Notes: a model not told the origin generated them from the sequence alone. 64,000 nucleotides of DNA from Ryuthela nishihirai (GCA_038380435.1 JAWZYU010000009.1:69593901-69657900); one strand, 5' to 3'; counted from the first letter of the stretch, positions 33,601 through 43,689 are shown. Numbers and translations: made by a program.

Positions 33601-34160
33601 AAAAAATGGAAAATATGAAAACCATTCTTCCACTATATCTCCAGAACGGGTGTGCTGAAAGTAACAAGCTATACGTCAAACGAAAGTCTCTGATGCGGGG
33701 GAATGTCATAGGTTAGGAGAAATCCCTCCTATAGAAAAGGAGGGGAAATATGAAAATGATTTGTCCCCTATATCTCTAGGACGCGACTGCGGAAAGTAAC
33801 AGGCTATATGTCAAATGTAAGCTTGTGAAGTATGTAGTGTTATAAGCTATTAAAAACTTCTCGTAATGAATTCTTCTCCCTAAAAAGAGGAAATATGAAA
33901 AATATTCTTCTGCTATATCTCCAGAACGCACATGCTGAAAGTAACCAGCTGTACGTCAAATGGAAGCCTGTGACGTGCAAAGTTCATAGGCTATTAAAAA
34001 ATATACCCCATACATTCTACCATCTCAAAAAAAACGGGAATTAAGAAAATCATTCTACTATATCTCCCGAACGCGAGGGCCTACACTTACGAGTTAGATA
34101 TCGAATGCAGTTCATAAAATGACCGTCGTAAACTATTTCGAATTTTGCCCCCACTATTCT
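33600..34160. repeat. Degenerate tandem repeat, about 140-144 bp, four units
   Basis: Four units recognisable by aaatatgaaaa, ctatatctccagaacg, ctgaaagtaac and agctatacgtcaaa, starting near 33607, 33746, 33889 and 34033 (spacings 139, 143, 144). The fourth unit is the most decayed. No open frame runs through it. Confidence 0.8.
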
Positions 34161-34261
34161 TCCCACCTGATAAAAGGGAAGGGGAGATTTTCTGGAGATA
34201 GACTTTAACGAGTCGTAAGTTTTTGAAGGTAGTTTTAATGGCAAAAAAAATATAAATAAAT

Positions 34262-34552
34262 TAAAAATTTTCAAAAATACCTGTGTTCCTATATGGATCC
34301 TAAAAAGCAGAAAATAAACCTAAAGCCTATCGATGATGCAATCAGTCACTAAACTAGAGTTCGTATTCATTTCAATGGAAGAGAGGGCGCCAGCAATCTT
34401 TTTGAGTAGGTAAATCAGCTCCCTATCTTCCTTTGAAGTGGATACGAACTTTAGTTCAGTGACAGATTGCATCATCGACGTTTTAGGTTCATTTTCTACT
34501 TTTTAGGGCCTGTATAAAAAGATAGGTATTTTTAAATATTTTAATTATTTTT
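34262..34552. mobile_element. Foldback/MITE-like inverted repeat, about 290 bp
   Basis: Arms of about 120 bp. Left includes aaaaatacctgtg, cctaaaaagcagaaaat, cgatgatgcaatc and gagttcgtat; the right arm has the complements (atacgaactttag, gattgcatcatcg, attttctactttttagg, ataggtattttt). The central loop includes gagagggcgccagcaatc. It is noncoding; no clear TSD was identified. Confidence 0.85.
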
Positions 34553-35291
34553 TGTCCTATATTTTTTTTGTCATATAAAAGTTCTATATTTTTGATACGA
34601 AATAAAAATCTTTCTGTCTTCTACTAAATCTCGTATATTTATGTTATTATTGTTGATATGATTGTGGAAGTATAAACTATATTATTTACAATTCGGAATT
34701 ATTCAATTATACTAAATTAATAAATAATTCATCAAATGGTGTGAATCTTTGACAAATTAAAAGCTATTTTCTTGATGTATTCGTTTTTTTTTTCCGTTTC
34801 TGAAAATTTTTGAATTTTAAATAAAATTAATGTATGCAATATTTTTTTTTATTTTAGAGCTTTTTGCGATATTTACCACTTTTCGAAGATGACTTTGCTA
34901 AACAGAGCATAAAATTTAGAGTATCATGACAAAAATTGACGAGCAAATAGTTTTAAATTAAAGAAATTGCCCGAAAATATGCCTTTCAATAAGTGTCATG
35001 TATTTTCCCCCGAAACTGTGATCACCGTAGGTGTCATAAAAAATATTTTTGATCCTTATTTGTGGTTCTCCGTTGAAGAACTGCCTCTATTGGAGACTGC
35101 AGTTTTTCTTATATTGGGCAATTTTCTGAAATTTCATAAGTGTTTTGATAAATGCTACCATCATCAGCGTTTAGAAATATTAACGATTTTTTACGAAGAA
35201 TTTTTCTTTTATTCTCATGCTCAAAAGTAATCCAGAATGGCAAAAAAAAAAATGTCTATTTTCCATAAATATTGAAATATAAAAAAAAAAT
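34553..35291. other. AT-rich spacer
   Basis: An 87-codon open frame (34967-35230, plus) begins MPENMPFNKCHVFSPETV; no family is recognised and codon composition is that of the surrounding AT-rich DNA. Probably chance. Confidence 0.45.
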
Positions 35292-35488
35292 ACCCCCTCA
35301 AGCAGCTGCTTGCCACAGAGGTCTGATAGGAGTCTGTCAGTTTATATGCCATAGTAGAAGGTTTGAGAGGATGGCAGGACCTCAGCAGAAAAAACGACAC
35401 AAACGTTCATGCCTTACCCGGGACTCGAACCCAGGTCCCTTAGATCAGTAGCCAAGCACGCTAATCACTCGGCCATGGGACGGCTAAA
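35292..35488 (-). mobile_element. SINE-B copy, full length
   Basis: Minus strand: ccctcaagcagctgcttgcc, gtctgtcagtttatatgcca, gagaggatggcaggacctca, then head complement gggactcgaacccaggtccc, agccaagcacgctaatcactcggccatggga. On the minus strand the head has box A (tggccgagtgattag) and box B (gggttcgagtcccgg). The anticodon arm is too eroded to name the tRNA. A tail-only second piece in the same orientation follows at 35498-35561. Confidence 0.9.
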
Positions 35489-35497
35489 TAAATAAAT

Positions 35498-35561
35498 ACC
35501 CCCTCAAGCAGCTGCTTACCACAGAGGTCTGACAGGAGCCTGTCAGTTTATATGCCATAGA
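35498..35561 (-). repeat. SINE-B tail fragment adjacent to a full copy
   Basis: Repeats accccctcaagcagctgctt to tttatatgccatag, directly after the head end of the previous copy, separated by ctaaataaataa. Same orientation, so this could be a partial tandem duplication or a second truncated insertion. Confidence 0.85.
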
Positions 35562-36217
35562 TACCAGATCAAAACTGCTCTTAGCGAGTTCGTTTTTCTA
35601 ACTCAGGGACAGTAGGAAATGGGGGCAAACCTCCCACCTTCGAAATTAAAGGATAGATAAAAACTAAGATTAAAATTCAATGTTTTTTTGTGTATAATTA
35701 TTTTCTTCTTTGTTATTCTATGGCATGTGGTTTTAAATTATACTGGATATAAATTTAAAAAAATTATCCCTATATTTCTCACTTCTCTTGCCATTTATTT
35801 TATCCTATCCTCTCCTAAAACATTTTTCGCTGTATGCCTGTTCTGATTTTTACCCTTTAATGTGCCAGGCAGAGAACAAACCCGAAGCACCATCTTTTTT
35901 TTACGAACTTGGTTCGTCCCCTGTGTTTGATCTTGTTTTATTAAAATATTGTGATTCAGATCTTTCTGAGTTAAAGATCGTCCTTAAGCTAAAAAAAATG
36001 TCTGAAAAATTGCTATTTCCATACTCCAATATTTCAATAGGAGGAATTAAAAGTAAAAATTTTAAAATATATCGGCAAAATTGTATGCTGCATTCTAGAT
36101 AAAGCAAGTATAATTATTTGCGTTTTAGCTTGTTTTAGAATTTTGAATTGCATAATAAAATCTAAGTACGCACATATAAATTCAAAATTCTCGAAGCAGG
36201 TTTGAATTCACAGCGTA
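35562..36217. other. AT-rich spacer with unassigned ORF
   Basis: Open frame 35788-36102 (plus, 104 aa) encodes no recognised domain; a shadow frame lies on the minus strand. No further features. Confidence 0.45.
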
Positions 36218-36279
36218 TCAATGCTGGAAGGATGGAAGGCTATGCAATTTTGCATAGCCTTCCATCTTTCCAGCATTGA
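36218..36279. repeat. Near-perfect hairpin 1, 30-bp arms, 2-nt loop
   Basis: Arm 36218-36247 pairs with 36250-36279 with one mismatch. The core gatggaaggctatgcaa is shared with hairpin 3. Confidence 0.95.
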
Positions 36280-36360
36280 CATATCAGATGATATAGAACG
36301 ATGGAAGTTCGTTCAGATGATATAGAACGATGGAAGAACGTTCTATATCATCTGATATGT
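36279..36360. repeat. Hairpin 2, 22-bp perfect arms
   Basis: acatatcagatgatatagaa.. at 36279-36300 pairs perfectly with 36339-36360. The loop holds a direct repeat of arm sequence: 36285-36307 equals 36314-36336 over 23 bp. Confidence 0.95.
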
Positions 36361-36363
36361 TCC

Positions 36364-36453
36364 AAACAAACATATCAGATGATATAGAACGATGGAAGGC
36401 TATGCAATTTTGCATAACCTTCCATCGTTCTATATCATCTGATATGTTTGTTT
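36364..36453. repeat. Near-perfect hairpin 3, 44-bp arms, 2-nt loop
   Basis: Arm 36364-36407 pairs with 36410-36453 with a single mismatch (catagcc versus cataacc). It combines the arm of hairpin 2 (cagatgatatagaacg) with the core of hairpin 1 (ggaaggctatgcaa). Confidence 0.96.
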
Positions 36454-36736
36454 CACATGGTTTACTCGAAAATAAGGATTTTTCTCGGCATTAAAACAGA
36501 ATGCAACATCACTTTTGCCAATTCATGTTACTCATTAATAATGCATGTTTTTGTTTTTTAAATCAAGATATTTTCTTGATTCCTTATGAATATAGTTTTT
36601 TCCCCCAATATTTTACATTACTCCATAGAAGTATATATCTTCGTTTTGAAAAAGATGCATTTTCCTGAGGCTCTTTATGAATATCGTTTTCTTCTTAGTG
36701 GCTCTTCATTAAGTTTGCTTTCGACAGGCAAGATCT

Positions 36737-36950
36737 AAACTAGGAGTTCTCAACGTGGGGGTAAACTTTTTGGGGTACGTCCTGAGAGCTCAAAAGTCGC
36801 TAGATCTAGTAACAAAGTAAAAATAACTATTGTTTTATATATATATATATTTTTTTTTAACTATAGTTTTATCTATCTATGCAAGAGGTACGCCAGTTAC
36901 ATACACATTTACAGGTGGTACGTGAAGCATAAAAGTTTGGGAATCACTGA
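36737..36950 (+). mobile_element. hAT-like MITE, copy M1
   Basis: Starts gagttctcaacgtggggg, contains gagctcaaaagtcgctagat and tagttttatctatctatgca, ends ggtacgtgaagcataaaagt..gaatcact. Family ends resemble hAT CAGNGGTTCTCAA termini. Flanks atctaaac and atctatac (7 of 8 identical) fit an 8-bp hAT target duplication. Confidence 0.82.
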
Positions 36951-37233
36951 TCTATACAATACTTATTCTCGTTAAAGTAGGACAAAGGGAGATTAAACAA
37001 ATACGTTTTCGTATTTGAAATTTAACACTTTTCACTGAAAATAAGTATATTTTTAACAGTTCTAAATAAGATTTTCATCCAGAAATTAAACAACCTAAAT
37101 TAAATAATACCAAAGTTTCTTTAAAAAACAGATTTAATGGTTATGTTTTATTCCCGGGAAATTAAGGAACAAAAATAGAAAAATAAAAACCTGTTAGTCA
37201 ATATAAATGTCCACTTCTACTCTTTGTAAAATT

Positions 37234-37329
37234 TTCATCCAAGCAATGTGCCCAGGGGCGTAACATAACCTTGGGCACATTGCTTGGATGAAACAACGTA
37301 ACATAACCTTGGGCACATTGCTTGGATGA
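37234..37329. repeat. Hairpin plus direct duplication
   Basis: 37234-37254 and 37272-37292 are perfect 21-bp complements (tccaagcaatgtgcccag and complement). The segment cgtaacataaccttgggcac.. of 37259-37291 is then repeated exactly at 37297-37329 (33 bp). A small SINE-B fragment (gatctgagaggatggcagga) follows at 37331-37371. Confidence 0.92.
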
Positions 37330-37399
37330 GGAAGATCTGAGAGGATGGCAGGACCTCAGCAGAAAAACAACCTTGGGCCCTGATGCAACTTTTCGTTAT

Positions 37400-38010
37400 G
37401 ATTAACTTTTGAAAAGTGACAAAAGTCACTTTTTAAAAGTTAATCAGGAAAAATGGAATCAGCGATTTAATCTTTACCAGATTTTTGAAATTTAGTTCTC
37501 ATTTGGACCTGTAACGAATAATTGTACGATTTTCGTGAAATTTAGCCTATTTAACCAATGAGAACTCCTATATGTGTTAAAAATGTATTCGCTCCTATAC
37601 GTTAAATAAGTACTGATATAATTTTGGTGATCTCAAAGATATCTGAAAATTAATATACACATCCAGGGCCTGATCTAGGAAGGAAGGTAAACACCTGTAA
37701 AACCGAGGGAGAAATGTTATAATGCTGCATTGGAAATTCAGTTTCTTGTCCCCGCCTCTATCTTTTCAGGCTCCATGGTGTTTCTTATCACCCCTCCCCT
37801 TTAACACTTTTCCTCTAGATTCGAGCCTGTACACGGCAGAATATTTTAGGTTAAAAATTAAATTCGTTTGGAAATGTTTACAAAAATTTACTGTAAATGA
37901 ATATCTACTGGTTTCCTCATAAAAAAAAAAACTTCCAGAACATTATGTGCAAATCAAAATAATATATTTGCACAAATATGCCATTTACAACACATTAGAT
38001 TTATTCTATA
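37400..38010. repeat. Dispersed repeat F, copy F3 (first part)
   Basis: Matches 16466-16960 of F1 on both sides of an inserted family-D MITE (37650-37820): left phrases gatttaatctttacc, atttagcctatttaacc, tattcgctcctatacg; right phrases ttggaaatgtttac, ccagaacattatg, atatgccatttacaacac. Confidence 0.78.
37650..37820 (+). mobile_element. Family-D MITE inserted in repeat F3
   Basis: Begins cagggcctgatctagg and ends cctctagattcgagcctg, so the termini are inverted. Core motifs are ccgagggagaaatgttataatg and ttggaaattcagtttc (each within a diverged copy). It interrupts sequence that is continuous in F1, so this is an insertion event. Flank similarity (tacac) is too short to prove a TSD. Confidence 0.8.
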
Positions 38011-38103
38011 TATATACCTTATTTAAGTACAATTTCTTAATGCCCAGATACGCTAGTAATAAAGAAATATAAAGTGCAAAACATAGTATAGTAGTAGTAA
38101 CTT

Positions 38104-38450
38104 CTTTCAGCAGGATGATGCGCCATGCCATACTGCCTGGATTCTTCCAGAATGGTGTGTGGAACATGAGAAAGAATTCCAGGTATTGCCCTGAGCTCCA
38201 AATTCCCCAGCCATCAATCGAGCATCTGCGGGTTTGTGTTGGAACAGCATATCCGATATCTGTGGCGGGTCAACCACATAACTTACAACAATCAAAGGAT
38301 CTGTGGGTAACGTGTTTGTACCAGATACTATAAGATACCTTTAAAAATATCGTAGCGTTCATGCTTCACCGGGTAAGAGCTGTTTTTGCAGCACGTGGAG
38401 GATTAACATCATATTAGGCAGGTGGTGATAATGTTTTGGCTCTTCAGTGA
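38104..38450 (+). pseudogene. Tc1-like transposase, C-terminal relic C
   Basis: Plus strand begins FQQDDAPCHTAW (second catalytic Asp region of Tc1-type DDE transposases) and ends, after frameshifts, HRVRAVFAARGGLTSY followed by a stop at about 38418. The conserved C-terminal ARGG..Y ending is diagnostic of this group. The sequence after the stop, ggtgataatgttttggctcttcagtg, fits a 3' terminal repeat ending at about 38445. The third catalytic Glu region is frameshifted. Only the last third of the gene remains. Confidence 0.85.
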
Positions 38451-39377
38451 ATATACATACACGACAGTATATATACATAAATACCTGCAATTCAGAGGGT
38501 CTGGAGCTCTACCTAACGTTTCAAATGGAGCGAAAAATTGTTATGAATTAACTAAAAAGGAAACAGCGGTTAGTTCAAGTTGTGCAGTAGCACTGTGTCT
38601 TGTGCTTTTTTTATTTATCACTTATCACGAAGCTGTATTTCTTTTTTGTATTAAAATGCTATTCTTCCCTTATTTTAAAGCTTTATTCTTTTGATTACCT
38701 CTGGCGAAAAATAAACATTAATACTTCTCAAATAAAGTTTCCAAAAACTTTTAATAACATAGTATAAAGATTTAGTTGTAAATGGAAAAAAAATTTGCAG
38801 AGATTGTTTTCAGGAATAAAAAATTCGCAGTGAACGATTCAAGAATTTGGCTTTCTTGGTATAAGTGGTCTGTTAATTTCATGTGAAATGTGTCTGTCCA
38901 TCAGAAACAATTTTTTTTAAGTACAGGCATTTTGTATAGTAGGTGCCAACTATGTTGATTTGTATATGGTATTTGAAATCAGCTCATTTATTATTATAGA
39001 TGGATATCTTTCATTTTTCCTTTCACCGATATCGATTCTAATACTTGTACATATTGATAGAAATGTAAGTTTTAATTTTTGCAAACTAGTGTAGGTCCTG
39101 TTAGTTCTAGGAGCGGGGTTGGCTCGGTTTTATATGTGTAGCATACAATTTCAATTATGTCATTTGTGTGTATGTATAACCTTGGATTTCCTTCTGCCTT
39201 AGCTGATATAAAATTTCACATTATGTGGTTTTTGTTGCATGAAATTTCAATCATGCCATTGTGTGTGTGTGTGTATGTGTGTGAGGGTGGGGGGGGTCTT
39301 GCCTTTCCTTCTGCCTTAGTTGAAATGAGCGAAAGTGTAAATTATTTTGCTTTTTATATATAAAAATAAAATAATAA
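38451..39377. other. AT-rich spacer
   Basis: No gene seen. 39140-39340 contains a loose, twice-repeated phrase (tttccttctgccttag, atttcaattatgtcattt) that recurs again at 39570-39700, suggesting a degenerate repeat of roughly 130-270 bp in which the SINE-B copy at 39378 landed. Confidence 0.5.
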
Positions 39378-39567
39378 ATACCCCCTCAAGCAGCTGCTTG
39401 CCACAGAGGTCTGACAGGAGCCTGTTAGTTATATGCCAAAGTAGAAGATCTGAGAGGATGGCAGGACCTCAGCAGAAAAACAACACATACAACCATGCCT
39501 TATCCGGAGCTCGAACCCAGGTCCCTTAAATCAGTAGCCAAGCGCGCTACCCACTCGGCCATATTGC
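39378..39567 (-). mobile_element. SINE-B copy
   Basis: Minus strand, nearly full length: taccccctcaagcagctgct, ctgacaggagcctgttagt, gaggatggcaggacctcagc, gagctcgaacccaggtccc, gccaagcgcgctacccactc. Confidence 0.9.
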
Positions 39568-40469
39568 ATGCAATTTCAATTATGTGATTTGTTTGTGTGT
39601 GACCGTGGATTTCCTTCTGCCATAACTAATATAAAAGTTTACAATATTTGTTTTTTCATAGCATCAAATTTAAATTATGTCATTTGTGTGTTTGCGTGGG
39701 AGGGGGGGGCTTGAATTTTTTTATCCTTCAGCTGAATAACAAGCTTATTATATTTTGGTTTTTTTATAGCATGAAATTAAATTGTGTCATTTATTGGGAA
39801 GAGATTTGATTATCTGTCTCAGCTGAAATAAAAAAAATTATACTCTCTGATTATTTCTTTCAATTTTAAATAAAAATTGATATTTTTTAATGAAAGAAGA
39901 AAATAAATGTGACTTTTGATGTTTTTTTTTTAAATGAGGCGCCGATTTGCACTATTAAGATCTATAAATTTTGAGGGCTTTCGCTTAAGCTGAAAGGTTT
40001 GATCATGTATTAGATTTTAAAATATGTTTACCATTGTTCCTGTTTTAAACGGGCCCAATTTAAAGTCTGCTAAGTTTACAGTCAATTTAGTTCAGCTTTA
40101 ATCACATATTAAGAACATATCGGATTTTTTTGAAATTTTCATACAAATCCTCGATTTCAAAGAGAAGCAGTTCTAGCGTCTTCGCTTTTCATCCGATATA
40201 AATCAATAAGTGTGTATTAATTAAATATTTTTTGCTTTAATTACTACACTGGAATAACCTCATTGAAATAAAAAACAAAAAAGAGCAAAGTTCTGCCTCA
40301 TTTAAATCATTTGTTAAACATTTTTAAATAACCTTCATCGATGTTTGCAGCTAATTCGCAAGGCATCATGGGTATTCTTGCCTCACTAAGCAGTCGGCAG
40401 ACACAGTTATCTCTGATCATGGCGGTCAATGCTACAGGAATCGGAGTCCTGTCTCTAGTATTACTACCT
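39568..40469. other. AT-rich spacer
   Basis: Continuation of the degenerate atttcaattatgtcattt repeat to about 39800, then unassigned. Confidence 0.45.
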
Positions 40470-40757
40470 CAATGGGTACGCCTTGAGAGCTCAAAAGTCG
40501 CTAGATCTGATTACTCCAATGGATTACCCAGTAAAATGTTTGTAATTTTATAAGATTTGTTAAATTTTTATGTCATTTTTTTGTGTTTATCTATTTATAT
40601 AATTTACGAATACAAAATTTAATGTGTGTATATATATATAGTGTTTTATTTTATTCCCATTGTTATACTATAGTTTTATCTATTTATACAAGGGTTACGC
40701 CAGTTACATAGACATTTCCAGGGGTACGTGAAGATTAAAAGGTTGAGAACCACTGAT
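40470..40757 (+). mobile_element. hAT-like MITE, copy M2
   Basis: Shares with M1 and M3 gagctcaaaagtcgctagat, tttattttattcccattgtt, actatagttttatctattta, tacgccagttacatagacat and the end taaaaggttgagaaccactg. The left end is eroded or rearranged. Confidence 0.82.
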
Positions 40758-41022
40758 GTAAACTTATCCTTCAAGAGACTCCATCCATTTGTCCTAGTCA
40801 ACAGCGATTTCTAAATTTTAATCTTTATTACTTGGAACGCATCATTCCATTGCTAAGAACGCAGAGCAAACATTAGTTGTTATAGTTTAAAAATAGGATT
40901 ATTCTAAAATATGTAAGGAAGATGAGATGGATAATTCATCTAGTTCGAAAAAGACCTATAACCCCGCAGCTTTTTCTAAGAAACATCAGAAACCTACAGA
41001 TAAAGAACCAAAAAGTATCCAA

Positions 41023-41144
41023 CTACCCACACAACCACAATATCCTGAATATATCCAGAACATATCAGAGATAACTAATAGATATCCTATCGTTACTTTA
41101 GATATCTTCTGGTTATTTTCTGGATATTGTGATTGTGTGGGTAG
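41023..41144. repeat. Foldback inverted repeat, 122 bp
   Basis: Left ctacccacacaaccacaata and right tattgtgattgtgtgggtag pair at the ends, with pairing continuing inward (ttctggttattttctgga against tatatccagaa). Imperfect arms of about 45 bp. It lies next to the family-D copy at 41150. Confidence 0.85.
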
Positions 41145-41149
41145 ATAGG

Positions 41150-41410
41150 CCCAGAGCAAAATAAAAATCGAGGGGAGGGATGCCAAGAAATATAATCGAG
41201 CGGGAAAAATGTAAAACGGGGAACCAAGGGACTAGATTTCCAATGCAATATAACATTTTCTCCTGTGTTTTTCAGGTCTTTAAAAAATCTCATAAAAAAT
41301 GCATGAAATATAAATGAGTTGAATAAGTTTTTGCCTCTATAACCCTTACAGCATTATGAAAGGGGTATGCATCTGGAATCCCTCCCCCTTCTCCTACATC
41401 CGGCCCTGCA
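41150..41410 (-). mobile_element. Family-D MITE, inverted copy
   Basis: Minus strand: 5' terminus cagggccggatgtaggag (41409 leftwards), core gagaaaatgttatattgc and attggaaatctagtccct, 3' terminus ctctgggcc near 41150. At about 260 bp it is the most complete copy of the family in the window. Confidence 0.8.
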
Positions 41411-42114
41411 TCTAGACAGTATGGGAACAACTGTTCTACGTAATCGGTAATAATAAGCGTAGTAAATTTCGTGATGTCGTACCTATAAGAAAACAGATGC
41501 TTAAATAGGATAACCTTAATTAGCAATCACAGAGTTTGGTGTTTCACACATGGACGACGGATACGAACTCTTAGCGTAAAGTATACTGAAATTGGCAACC
41601 TGAACTGTTCAGGTTGAAGCCCGGGAAATTGCGATCTGTTATAATGTTAAAGGCCGTGCTTTAGTTTGCTTGTTGAAGTTACATTTAAGTTTTTAGCTGG
41701 GTGTTCGTTGATACATGATTTTACTTATTTGGCGAGTTTGCGTTGTTAGATGTGAGTATATTGAAAATCACTTACCCTTTTTTTTGTAAGCTAAATCAAT
41801 CTGTTTTTGAAGTAGGAATAGTTACATATTTTTTTTATTCATTGCAGCTATTAAACCTTTTAAATAAATATGAATTTTTAACTTTACTAAAGTGTATTAA
41901 TTATAAAGCAAGTTGCTGATAATAGAAGAAAATATATGCAGCTTCTTGAAAAGTTTTTGATTAATTATTAAACTTTTTTCAAGTGTTCGTTGTCTACACG
42001 ACTAATAATAATTTATTACTGAACATGTTTGAGTTTTTAAATGTACGGGCTAAATATTGAAGTGTGTTGCACTTTAATAGCAGTTGACTGCTGCATCTAA
42101 CTTAGATTGCATCT
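41411..42114. other. AT-rich spacer
   Basis: Nothing recognised. Contains a small motif pair, ggcaacctgaactgttcagg (41595), with a self-complementary core. Confidence 0.45.
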
Positions 42115-42390
42115 TAACTCAGCTGCACCAGCATTGAGATTTATCTTTACAAAACTTCCCCAACCCTCAGTAGGGGACCCTGATGGGCTTGAAAAGTATG
42201 CTGTTCGGCGAATGGGACATTAAGCCATAGCGCTGTGTGCAGGAGAGCCATAAGCATGTGCACATTAAAGGACACCCTAGATGGGAGGCTACCAAGTCTC
42301 CTCCCCCAACCTTCCCTGAATCCTTAGGATCCTTGTGACCTGGCCATTTAGTTCATTCTGTGCAAAAAAGTGCTGCTCAGAGGTAAAAAC
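42115..42390 (+). mobile_element. SINE-A copy A11, diverged, head lost
   Basis: gcattgagatttatctttac, cagtaggggaccctgatggg, ccttgtgacctggccattta, aaagtgctgctcagaggtaa. Internal parts of the body are deleted relative to A5. Confidence 0.85.
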
Positions 42391-42473
42391 TCAAGAATCT
42401 CAAAATTTATATCCTGGCATTTTGAAAAGAAACAGGAAAATTCCTTTTTTTTTTGTATAAATTTGTAAGAAGG

Positions 42474-42614
42474 TAACCACTCGGCCATTGGATGCATGTG
42501 TTGTTTTTCTGCTGAGGTCCTGCCATCCTCTCAGACTTTCTACTATGGCATATAAATTGACAGGCTCCTGTCAGACCTCTGTGGCAAGCAGCTGCTTTGG
42601 GGGGGGGGGGGGGG
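42474..42614 (+). mobile_element. SINE-B copy with reversed head fragment
   Basis: The body runs on the plus strand (tgttgtttttctgctgaggt, tctactatggcatataaatt, ggcaagcagctgctt), but it is preceded by gtaaccactcggccattgga, which is the complement of the head. The element ends in a 16-G run (42599-42614). Confidence 0.82.
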
Positions 42615-42643
42615 TTTCATGTAAAATTAAATAAGATTTTTTT

Positions 42644-42982
42644 CACAATTATCACTGTTGGGAGATTTATGTCTCCTGTGTTGCAGCTAGAGGTGCTAAA
42701 ACCATTTGATGGCAATAGTTAATTTTAGGTGGTGTACAGTTAAAAGCTTAGATATATTTACCGCTGCTGGAGGATAATTCTTGGCTGGTACGCTGTAGTT
42801 GCTGCCGAGATTTACATTCGGTTGCTTCAATGCCCTAGTCATTGGTTCGCCAGTTCAAGAGTCTTGCCGGGTGGTTGTTGGCACTGTCTGCTGATGCACA
42901 GAATTTTCTTTTGTTTAGCACATGGTAGAGGTGTTTTTCTAAGTACACAGGAAACATAAATCTCCCAACAGTGATAATTGTG
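42644..42982. mobile_element. TIR element, 38-bp near-perfect terminal repeats
   Basis: 42644-42681 and 42945-42982 are inverted copies with one mismatch (cacaattatcactgttgg.. and complement). Internal 263 bp are noncoding. A typical nonautonomous DNA transposon; superfamily not assignable. Confidence 0.92.
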
Positions 42983-43089
42983 AGATAAATCTGTTATATA
43001 TTATTACTCACTGTTTTTACTCTTAAAGATTTAAAATATTATTTATATTTGTCTTTTTTAATTTCTTGTACCTCTGACTCATATAATCA

Positions 43090-43280
43090 ATTGTCCCATG
43101 GCTGAGCAGTTAGTGCACTTGGCTACTGATCAAAGAGGTGTGGGTTTTAGTCCAGGATAAGGCATGGATGTTTGTGTTGTTTGTCTGCTGAGTTCCCGAC
43201 ATCTTATAGAACTGTTATTGCGGCATATAAACTGATAGGATCCTGTCAGATCTCTGTGGCAAGCAGCTGCTTGAGGGGTT
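43090..43280 (+). mobile_element. SINE-B copy, full length, diverged
   Basis: gtcccatggctgagcagtta, cttggctactgatcaaagag, gcatataaactgataggatc, gtggcaagcagctgcttgag. Confidence 0.88.
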
Positions 43281-43479
43281 ACAGAAACAGCAAAACTAAC
43301 TAAATAAATATTTATTTTTGCTATTTTTGAACAATGAATCCATCTTCTACATTATAAAAAAGGAAGCATCAGAAGTGAATAAAGTGAGTAACCTCTTGAG
43401 AATGCTAGTATGTTCAATGGAGGCCAAGCTTTATTAAACTTGGGCCTATTTCTCGTATTTTCCATATTTCTTTTTTAAC

Positions 43480-43615
43480 CTGTAAAACGAATGGGAAAAT
43501 GTTGCACTGCACTGGGAACTGGCACTCTTCTCCCCCACCCTTTTCTGACTAAACTGCATCACTTAACCCCCCCCCCCCCTCCTCTTAATTTTTTTTAGAT
43601 CTGGATCTGGAATGA
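43480..43615 (+). repeat. Family-D MITE copy, diverged
   Basis: cctgtaaaacgaatggg, aaaatgttgcactgcactgg, C-rich stretch including a 13-C run (43567-43579), end ttagatctggatctgg. Confidence 0.65.
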
Positions 43616-43689
43616 ATCATTTTAGTCACTTTCTAAAATATTGCTTCAGTTGTTTTCAAATGGGCATAAACAAAATTTGTATGAATGTA

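Noticed and set aside
34967..35230. Host gene of 87 aa
   Set aside because: Same reasons; no similarity to any family I know.
35788..36102. Host gene of 104 aa
   Set aside because: No recognised domain, AT-driven composition, no promoter or splice evidence.
36218..36453. microRNA precursor cluster
   Set aside because: Stems are almost perfect with 2-nt loops, unlike typical pre-miRNAs with bulges and larger loops; foldback DNA or template switching is more likely. Kept only as a structure.
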